This document shows positions 58,279 to 64,000 of a DNA stretch of 64,000 nt, piece after piece; positions within the stretch are counted from its first letter, which is position 1; each line of letters starts with the position of its first letter. Source of the stretch: Thalassospira profundimaris (GTDB lineage Bacteria; Pseudomonadota; Alphaproteobacteria; Rhodospirillales; Thalassospiraceae); assembly GCF_003326755.1 (NCBI RefSeq), contig NZ_JPWH01000003.1, forward strand, positions 248,001 to 312,000. Direction: 5' to 3'. The notes under the pieces were generated by a model. It was given only the letters and a program-made list of their open reading frames with translations, had not been told where the DNA came from and did not search any database. The translations under genes were made by a program, and so were the position numbers.

Positions 58279-59148
58279 ATGTCTCGTATTGCTTATGTGA
58301 ATGGACGTTATGTTCCGCATTCAGAAGCGTCGGTTCATGTCGAAGACCGTGGTTTTCAGTTCGCAGATGGCGTTTACGAGGTCGTGGCGGTTTACAAAGG
58401 TCAGTTGATCGACGAGGCAGGGCATCTTGACCGTCTGGAACGATCACTTTCTGAATTGCAAATCGCCATGCCAATGGCGCGGGCGGCCTTGTCACAGGTT
58501 TTGCGGCGGATGGTGCGGTTAAATCTGGTGCGCGACGGGCTGGTTTATTTTCAGGTTACACGCGGTGTTGCACCGCGTGATTTTCCGTTTCCCTATGCCG
58601 CCATGCCCACCATTGTTGTCACCGCACGCAGCAAGACCTTTCCGGGGCGCGATGTGAAACCGGTAATGGTGATTACAACCCGCGATCAACGCTGGGCGCG
58701 GCGCGATATTAAAACGGTTGGTCTGTTGCCTGCGGCCCTTGCCAAACAAAAAGCCCGCGAAGCAAAGGCCTTTGAGGCATGGCAGGTTGATGACGACGGC
58801 TACGTCACCGAGGGGGCATCATCGAATGCCTGGATCGTGACAAAGGATAACGTCATCGTCACCCGACAGGCGGATCATAATATCCTGCGCGGCATTACGC
58901 GCATGGCCCTTCTTGAATTTGCCCGCGAGAACGGTTTTCGTTTTGAAGAACGCGCCTTTACCGTTGAAGAAGCGCAAAATGCGCGTGAAGCGTTTATCTC
59001 CAGTGCCTCGACCTTTGTGATGCCAGTTTGGAAAATCGATGAAGTTGCCATTAGCAATGGCGAGATGGGGCCGGTTGCCAGGACCTTGCGTGACGCCTAT
59101 TTCGACGCGATGGAAAAACTGGCTGACCAGGCAAAACAGGGCTGTTGA
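58279..59148 (+). CDS. dat: D-amino acid aminotransferase
   Basis: 289 residues. PLP fold-IV: HVEDRGFQFADGVYEVVAVYKG, Lys in RDIKTVGLLPAALAKQKAREA which forms the aldimine, EGASSNAWIV and HNILRGITRMALLEFAREN. Size and the D-specific pattern suit D-alanine aminotransferase rather than IlvE. Transaminates D-amino acids with 2-oxoglutarate, supplying D-Glu or recycling D-Ala. Located between trkA and a HAD gene. Confidence 0.92.
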   Translation: MSRIAYVNGRYVPHSEASVHVEDRGFQFADGVYEVVAVYKGQLIDEAGHLDRLERSLSELQIAMPMARAALSQVLRRMVRLNLVRDGLVYFQVTRGVAPRDFPFPYAAMPTIVVTARSKTFPGRDVKPVMVITTRDQRWARRDIKTVGLLPAALAKQKAREAKAFEAWQVDDDGYVTEGASSNAWIVTKDNVIVTRQADHNILRGITRMALLEFARENGFRFEERAFTVEEAQNAREAFISSASTFVMPVWKIDEVAISNGEMGPVARTLRDAYFDAMEKLADQAKQGC

Positions 59149-59203
59149 TCGCTGGATCAAGACTGGTAGGGTGCGTTGCCGTTGCCCGCTCTTTTCATCT
59201 TCT

Positions 59204-59233
59204 CCTGTTTGATACGGTATCTTGTCAAACAGG
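59204..59233. other. Dyad symmetry element between dat and HAD gene
   Basis: Perfect arms CCTGTTTGA (59204-59212) and TCAAACAGG (59225-59233), 12-base spacer; a second overlapping palindrome GATAC-G-GTATC spans 59211-59221. No T tract follows (GGGGTATTTT), so an operator for the next gene or a weak terminator are both possible. Confidence 0.4.
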
Positions 59234-59264
59234 GGGGTATTTTACATTCTAACGAACTGAAATT

Positions 59265-59954
59265 ATGACAATGTCAAAATCTGAGCTTGCGCGTCCGGAT
59301 GCTGTCCTTTTTGACTGGGACAATACCCTTGTTGATAGTTGGGGGCCGATTCTTGTGGCGCTGAATTTGACATTTGATGATTACGGCCTTGAACGCTGGA
59401 CAATGGAAGAAGCCCATATCCGCGTTGCCCGTTCCATGCGTGACAGTTTTCCGGCCCTGTTCGGCGATGACTGGGAAGGGGCCAAGGACCGGTTTTATGA
59501 ACATTTTGCACGCATTCACCTTGAAAAGGTCGAACCCCTGAAGGGGGCGCATGACCTGTTGCAGGCATTGAAGGATGCCGGTATTTACACGGCAATCGTC
59601 AGTAACAAACAGGGCGCATTTTTGCGGGCCGAGGTTGCTCATCTCGAATGGGGGCACTTTTTTGGCAATCAGGTGGGCGCAACCGATGCTCCACAGGATA
59701 AACCGGCAATTGATCCGGTTCATATGGCGCTGGGTGAAAATGCTGCAATGCAAACCGGGACTCTGTGGTTTGTCGGCGATAGCGTCGTTGATATTCAGTG
59801 TGCACGCAATGCCGGGGCCGTTGCCATCATCGTTGGCGATGAAGTAACCGGTGGTGCTGATGCCTCGGAAATGGCGGCTTTTTGCCCTGATTGGCATTTC
59901 CGTGATTGCGAAGAGCTTGCAGGGGTTGTAAAACACTTGGGGAAAGTCTTATAG
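59265..59954 (+). CDS. HAD-IA hydrolase, phosphoglycolate phosphatase-like
   Basis: 229 residues. Motif I FDWDNTLVDSWG with both Asp present, motif II TAIVSNKQ, Lys in DKPAIDPVHMAL and motif IV FVGDSVVDIQCARNAGA. A helical C1 cap (about 20-90). The DNTLVDS opening and size fit phosphoglycolate phosphatase-like HADs; the exact substrate is unknown. Two start codons (59265, 59271) are equally good. Precedes hfq on the same strand. Confidence 0.85.
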   Translation: MTMSKSELARPDAVLFDWDNTLVDSWGPILVALNLTFDDYGLERWTMEEAHIRVARSMRDSFPALFGDDWEGAKDRFYEHFARIHLEKVEPLKGAHDLLQALKDAGIYTAIVSNKQGAFLRAEVAHLEWGHFFGNQVGATDAPQDKPAIDPVHMALGENAAMQTGTLWFVGDSVVDIQCARNAGAVAIIVGDEVTGGADASEMAAFCPDWHFRDCEELAGVVKHLGKVL

Positions 59955-60077
59955 TTCCTCCAGGTCATAAGAAGGTGGGACGCGAACTATTAATTCCTGA
60001 GGGGGGTAATGGTTCGGTATTTTCCTTGACCGCCCAAAACCAAAAAAACGCTCATAAAAGAAGGCTAGGTCTAACCA

Positions 60078-60335
60078 ATGGCGGAAAAATCACAAAATGT
60101 TCAGGACGTATTCCTGAATTATTGCCGTAAAAACAAAACGCCGGTTACCGTATTTCTGGTCAACGGAGTCAAGCTTCAGGGGATTATTACCTGGTTTGAC
60201 AATTTTTCTGTTTTGCTGCGGCGCGATGCCCATACACAGCTTGTTTACAAACATGCGATTTCGACGGTAATGCCGACGACGCCTATTAAATTGTTTGATC
60301 CAAGCCAGCCAGCCACGGACGAAGAAAATAGCTGA
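60078..60335 (+). CDS. hfq: RNA chaperone Hfq
   Basis: 85 residues. Sm1 motif [39 protein letters not shown] and Sm2 YKHAIST are the complete Hfq core with a short C-terminal tail. Post-transcriptional regulator pairing sRNAs with mRNAs. hfq-hflX is the classical order. Confidence 0.97.
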   Translation: MAEKSQNVQDVFLNYCRKNKTPVTVFLVNGVKLQGIITWFDNFSVLLRRDAHTQLVYKHAISTVMPTTPIKLFDPSQPATDEENS

Positions 60336-60342
60336 CGAAACT

Positions 60343-61674
60343 TTGACATCGGGGGTGGACGACAAAGACGCTCGCCCCCGCGTCTTGGTGATCCATCCGG
60401 ATCCCAAACGTATCGACGCCGATTCGGTTTGGCGTGACGCTCAGTCGCGCCTTGACGAAGCTGTAAATCTTACGGGCGCGCTCGACTTTGACGTATCCGG
60501 GGCGGAAATCGTCTCGGTGGCAAAGCCGCGCCCGGCCACGCTTTTCGGAACGGGTACCGTCGAAAAAATCGGCGGCTGGATCCGGGACGAAGAAGCCGAC
60601 CTTGTCATGGTCAACGGCCAGTTAACGCCTATTCAGCAACGTAACCTGGAACGTGAATGGAAGGCCAAGGTTATTGACCGGACGGGTTTGATCCTGGAGA
60701 TTTTTGCCAATCGCGCACAAACGCGTGAAGGTAGCCTTCAGGTGCAGCTGGCCCTGCTGAGTTATCAAAGGTCGCGCCTGGTTCGTACCTGGACGCACCT
60801 TGAGCGCCAGCGTGGTGGCCGTGGCTTTTTGGCGGGCCCGGGTGAAAGGCAGATCGAAATTGACCGTCGCCTGATCGGGGACAAACTGGCAAAACTGCGG
60901 CGCGAACTTGACGAGGTAAAACGCACACGCGACTTGCATCGCAAGGCGCGCAGACGTGTACCTTATCCGATTGTGGCCTTGGTCGGCTATACCAATGCCG
61001 GGAAATCAACGCTGTTTAACCGCTTAACACAGTCCGACGTTTTTGCCGAAGACATGCTGTTTGCGACTCTTGACCCCACCATGCGCGGGTTGGAGCTGCC
61101 TAGCGGTCGCAAAGTCATTATGTCTGACACGGTTGGTTTTGTTTCCGATTTGCCGCACGACCTGGTTGCCGCCTTCCGTGCGACCCTGGAAGAGGTTTTG
61201 GAAGCTGACCTGATTGTTCATGTTCGGGATGCGTCCTCGCCGGAAACGGATGCACAAAAACAGGATGTGCTGGAAGTCCTGAAAGAACTTGGCTTGCAAC
61301 AGGTCATCGACGGGGCAGAACTGGTTGAGGCCCTGAACAAGGTTGACCTTCTGGATGAAGAGGACCGTCTGGCGGTGCTGGAACAAAGCAGCCGTCAGAA
61401 CAACACCATCGTGGTTTCGGCATTAACCGGGGAAAACTGTGACAGCCTGTTGCGGTTGATCGAAGACCGCCTGACCGCCGAAATGCCGGTTTTTCAGGTT
61501 CTGGTGCCCTATGCCAATGGCAAGGCGCTGGCTGGATTATACCAGCAGGGCGAGGTATTAAACCGTATCGAAGGTAATGACGGCATCAGCATAGAAATCC
61601 GCCTTGACGAAACACGGCTGGGCCGATTCGAGGACTGGTGTCAAAAAAACGGTCTGGAACTTTATTCCGTTTAA
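60343..61674 (+). CDS. hflX: GTPase HflX
   Basis: 443 residues from TTG 60343; the start is uncertain, with TTG 60295 (inside hfq) and GTG 60355 as alternatives and none having a good Shine-Dalgarno. N-terminal HflX domain with PRPATLFGTGTVEKIGG and LTPIQQRNLEREWKAKVIDRTGLILEIFANRA, then GERQIEIDRRLI, and the G domain: G1 GYTNAGKST, G3 DTVGFVSDLP and NKVD. Ribosome-splitting GTPase acting under heat stress. Directly follows hfq. Confidence 0.95.
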   Translation: MTSGVDDKDARPRVLVIHPDPKRIDADSVWRDAQSRLDEAVNLTGALDFDVSGAEIVSVAKPRPATLFGTGTVEKIGGWIRDEEADLVMVNGQLTPIQQRNLEREWKAKVIDRTGLILEIFANRAQTREGSLQVQLALLSYQRSRLVRTWTHLERQRGGRGFLAGPGERQIEIDRRLIGDKLAKLRRELDEVKRTRDLHRKARRRVPYPIVALVGYTNAGKSTLFNRLTQSDVFAEDMLFATLDPTMRGLELPSGRKVIMSDTVGFVSDLPHDLVAAFRATLEEVLEADLIVHVRDASSPETDAQKQDVLEVLKELGLQQVIDGAELVEALNKVDLLDEEDRLAVLEQSSRQNNTIVVSALTGENCDSLLRLIEDRLTAEMPVFQVLVPYANGKALAGLYQQGEVLNRIEGNDGISIEIRLDETRLGRFEDWCQKNGLELYSV

Positions 61675-61711
61675 TCGCTTAACCCGAATAGGACGCAGGA
61701 ACTTTAACGTG

Positions 61712-62533
61712 ATGACACCGGATATAGACAAGGTTACAGCCATTATCCGCGAGGTCGCCGCAGAAGAAATTGCGCCGCGATTCGGGCAGCTTGATGCTGG
61801 TGATATTGACATTAAGACCCATGCGCAGGACCTTGTAACCATTGCCGATACCGAAGCCGAACGCGTGTTGACCCGGCGTTTGACAGCACTGCTTCCAGGC
61901 AGTGTTGCGTTGGGTGAAGAGGCTGCTCACCATGATGCCTCTTTGCAAAAAACAATCTTTGCTCAAAATGCACCGATCTGGATTATTGATCCGGTTGACG
62001 GGACAAAAAACTTTGCCCACCAGCGCCAGCCGTTTCGCTCCATGCTAGCACTTTATCAAGATGGTCAGACGGTGGCCGCCTGGATCGTTGATCCCTTGAG
62101 CGGTGACGTTACTGTCGCGGAACAGGGAAGTGGCACCTTTCACAATGGAAAACCAGTTAAGGTCCGTTCTGAAATTACGTCTGCTTTCAACGCACGTGGT
62201 TTTCTGATTTCCTATATTCGCACCCGTCTTGCCAAGGCATATGGCAAGCGCGATTTTTTTGAAAAACTGTCCTATTATTCCTGCTGTGGGGCGGAATACC
62301 AGGATGTTGCGCAGGGAAATTACGATTTTTGTGTTTATCGTACTTTAAAGCCCTGGGACCACGCACCGGGAACCCTGCTGGTTCGTGAGGCTGGCGGGGT
62401 TGACAGGTATTTCTCGAAAGATGGCCAAAAACACGATTATCACGCCAATGGCAGTGGAGCAGCCCTGATTTGCGCATCCTCACCTGAATTGTGGGACGAG
62501 ATCAACCAATTGCTGCAACCTGTTTGGCAATAA
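61712..62533 (+). CDS. Inositol monophosphatase-family protein
   Basis: 273 residues from ATG 61712 (GTG 61709 is equally possible, with AGGA upstream). Metal-binding motifs of the Mg-dependent phosphatase family: LGEEAAHHD, WIIDPVDGTKNFAH and LKPWDHAPGTLLVREAGG. Such enzymes hydrolyse inositol phosphates, 3'-phosphoadenosine 5'-phosphate or histidinol phosphate; the sequence does not decide which. Follows hflX by 37 bases. Confidence 0.85.
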   Translation: MTPDIDKVTAIIREVAAEEIAPRFGQLDAGDIDIKTHAQDLVTIADTEAERVLTRRLTALLPGSVALGEEAAHHDASLQKTIFAQNAPIWIIDPVDGTKNFAHQRQPFRSMLALYQDGQTVAAWIVDPLSGDVTVAEQGSGTFHNGKPVKVRSEITSAFNARGFLISYIRTRLAKAYGKRDFFEKLSYYSCCGAEYQDVAQGNYDFCVYRTLKPWDHAPGTLLVREAGGVDRYFSKDGQKHDYHANGSGAALICASSPELWDEINQLLQPVWQ

Positions 62534-62552
62534 ATAATCTGATTTAAGGTCG

Positions 62553-63389
62553 TCAGTTTTCGCTGGCGGCCTTTTTTCGTTCGGCAATTTTGGCAGCATT
62601 CCAAAGGTCGTCCATTTCATCGAGGCTGGATTGATCGGGTGTCTTGCCCATCTGTGCCAATTCCTGTTCAATGAATTGAAAACGGCGCGTAAATTTGTGA
62701 TTTGCACGGCGCAAGGCGACCTCAGGGTCTATTTTCATTTTGCGGGCCAGATTGGCCATGACAAACAACATGTCCCCCAATTCATCTTCCAAGCGGTCCT
62801 GAACCGGGTTTTCAGTCATTTCGGCACGTAATTCGCTAATTTCTTCGGCCAGTTTATCAAAAACCTGCTCAATATCTGGCCAGTCAAAACCGACACGGGC
62901 CGCGCGTTTGGTCAGCTTTTCAGCCCGCATCAGCGCCGGCAGGGCGGAAGCCACGCCATCTAGCGCACTTGGAATGTTCTTACCTTTCCGATCAGCTTTG
63001 CGCGCCCGCTCGGCCGCTTTCAGTTTTTCCCAGGTTTGGTTGATATTTTCCGGGGTTTTGGCATCGCCAGTGCCAAAGACATGAGGATGACGGGCAATCA
63101 TTTTATCGGTGATGCCTTGGGCGACGTCATTAAAGGTAAACAAGTTCAATTCTTCAGCCATTTGCGCATGAAAGACGACCTGCAATAACAAGTCTCCCAG
63201 CTCTTCGCGCAATTCCACCATATCGTTATGAGCAATGGCATCAGCCACTTCATAGGCTTCTTCGATGGTGTAGGGCGAAATCGTCGAGAAATTCTGCTCT
63301 ATATCCCACGGGCAGCCTGTTTTCGGATCGCGCAGTCGGGCCATGACCATAAGCAGGTCATTTATTGCTGTTTTGGCGCTATCGGGCAT
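62553..63389 (-). CDS. mazG: Nucleoside triphosphate pyrophosphohydrolase MazG
   Basis: 278 residues, two all-alpha NTP-PPase domains in tandem as in E. coli MazG. First domain: RDPKTGCPWDIEQNFSTISPYTIEEAYEVADAI and REELGDLLLQVVFHAQMAEE; second domain around ELRAEMTENPVQDRLEDELGDMLFVMANLARKM. Cleaves NTPs to NMP and pyrophosphate, sanitising abnormal nucleotides. The ATG is one base after the stop of the upstream PAP2 gene, so the two are translated from one mRNA. Confidence 0.95.
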   Translation of the reverse strand: MPDSAKTAINDLLMVMARLRDPKTGCPWDIEQNFSTISPYTIEEAYEVADAIAHNDMVELREELGDLLLQVVFHAQMAEELNLFTFNDVAQGITDKMIARHPHVFGTGDAKTPENINQTWEKLKAAERARKADRKGKNIPSALDGVASALPALMRAEKLTKRAARVGFDWPDIEQVFDKLAEEISELRAEMTENPVQDRLEDELGDMLFVMANLARKMKIDPEVALRRANHKFTRRFQFIEQELAQMGKTPDQSSLDEMDDLWNAAKIAERKKAASEN

Positions 63390-63390
63390 T

Positions 63391-64000
63391 CTAATTTCTC
63401 GACCTTAAAGGGGTGGTTGATTGCACAACGGCATCCCGGACTGAAGAAGATGCGGGTGCCTGACCGTTCTTTGGTTTTTTCAGCATGTTGCCCACAACAT
63501 GCCTGCATTGGCGGGCAGATGAAACCCCTAATGATCGATGCAAACGCCCACCAGCGGATAATTTGAACCCGATATGCCGACGGGCCAGCACACGCGCACT
63601 GTAATAAGAAAAGGTGGCCCCCAGCAAAACACCGGTAAAGGCATCAGAAGGATAATGTGCTCCCCATATCACACGACTAATCGCAACCCAGAAACCGGTC
63701 GCGAAAATAAAGCCGCGCCAGGATGGAAAAATCAACGCCAATGTCACAATTGTCGCCCCAACCGTGGTGGCATGACCGGATGGAAAACTGGAATAGGCGG
63801 CCTTGAAGATCAGGGGATCAAAGTGAAAAGCCCCCATCGTGTCGAATAGCTTTGGCCGGGCGCGCCCCAACGGCCACTTGATGGCGATGACCAGCAAACC
63901 ACTGACTGCCACCGTGTAAAATAAAAATGCGCTATATATAAAGGTGGAATAAAGGGCCATTCGCAACCGAAGGCCAAATTTTCGGGTGTTTTGGGCAAGC
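63391..64000 (-). CDS. PAP2-family phosphatase, N-terminus cut by window edge
   Basis: The frame stays open from the TAG at 63391-63393 to the window end; ATG/TTG codons at 63960 and 63966 are internal-looking and the protein probably starts further upstream. The acid phosphatase/PAP2 signature is complete: KWPLGRARP, SSFPSGHATT and ISRVIWGAHYPSDAF, with membrane segments between. Membrane phosphatase acting on phosphatidate, undecaprenyl diphosphate or lipid A phosphates; substrate unknown. A Ser/Arg-rich hydrophilic tail of about 60 residues follows the last helix. One base before mazG. Confidence 0.88.
   Translation of the reverse strand, partial: LAQNTRKFGLRLRMALYSTFIYSAFLFYTVAVSGLLVIAIKWPLGRARPKLFDTMGAFHFDPLIFKAAYSSFPSGHATTVGATIVTLALIFPSWRGFIFATGFWVAISRVIWGAHYPSDAFTGVLLGATFSYYSARVLARRHIGFKLSAGGRLHRSLGVSSARQCRHVVGNMLKKPKNGQAPASSSVRDAVVQSTTPLRSRN

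Overview
The window reads as a stretch of alphaproteobacterial core chromosome with moderate GC content. The main clues are the nifR3/dusB-ntrB-ntrC-ntrY-ntrX block followed by trkA and, further on, hfq-hflX; a fused ispDF; a MucR/Ros regulator; the recO-parC order; small alphaproteobacterial families (DUF1127, and what I take to be DUF6898 and DUF6867); a Bpt-type leucyltransferase; and a CBP3-type cytochrome bc1 chaperone. The overall style suits a marine Rhodospirillales-like organism such as Thalassospira, but that is inference. I see no insertion sequence, prophage, CRISPR array or rRNA operon. The one RNA gene I can support is a tRNA-Pro(GGG).

Layout. 1-2.7 kb: end of recO, then parC. 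2.9-6.1 kb: a TRAP transporter for a small organic acid, with dctQ-dctM on the + strand and the periplasmic receptor gene convergent on the - strand. 6.2-9.1 kb (-): N-end rule leucyltransferase and the flagellar stator motAB. 9.3-16 kb: flavin reductase, threonine dehydratase, an aldehyde dehydrogenase, a fold-III ornithine/lysine decarboxylase, and a malonyl-CoA-synthetase-like gene broken by a one-base frameshift. 16-21 kb: a DUF1127 protein, an unusual HAD protein, hemB, and a DeoR regulator overlapping an MFS permease. 21-25.8 kb: O-acetylhomoserine sulfhydrylase, then a valine catabolic trio (isobutyryl-CoA dehydrogenase, 3-hydroxyisobutyryl-CoA hydrolase, 3-hydroxyisobutyrate dehydrogenase). 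26-32.3 kb: a complete branched-chain amino acid ABC importer (livH-M-G-F, a small membrane protein, and livJ with its own leader). Import and valine breakdown therefore lie side by side.

32.4-44.9 kb: mucR, then a long tightly packed run rpiB-glyA-nrdR-ribD-ribE-ribBX-ribH-nusB-thiL (riboflavin synthesis with one-carbon, NTP-reductase control and thiamine genes). After this come bamE, the bc1 chaperone, a DUF177 gene, plsX-fabH (start of phospholipid and fatty acid synthesis) and ihfA. 45-49 kb: MerR regulator, tRNA-Pro, a small unknown gene, cutA, yciB, ispDF and a CcsA/YpjD-like membrane protein. 49.4-58.2 kb: the nitrogen regulation operon and trkA. 58.3-64 kb: D-amino acid aminotransferase, a phosphoglycolate-phosphatase-like HAD, hfq, hflX, an inositol-monophosphatase-family enzyme, mazG and a PAP2 phosphatase cut by the window edge.

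I did not find a clearly novel multi-gene system. The most useful oddities are the frameshifted acyl-CoA synthetase, a RibBX protein with a dead cyclohydrolase-like domain, an NtrX lacking the sigma-54 contact motif, a MucR finger missing two zinc ligands, a HAD protein lacking the usual acid/base Asp, a consensus-fitting IHF site in front of ihfA, and a strong hairpin in the livJ leader.
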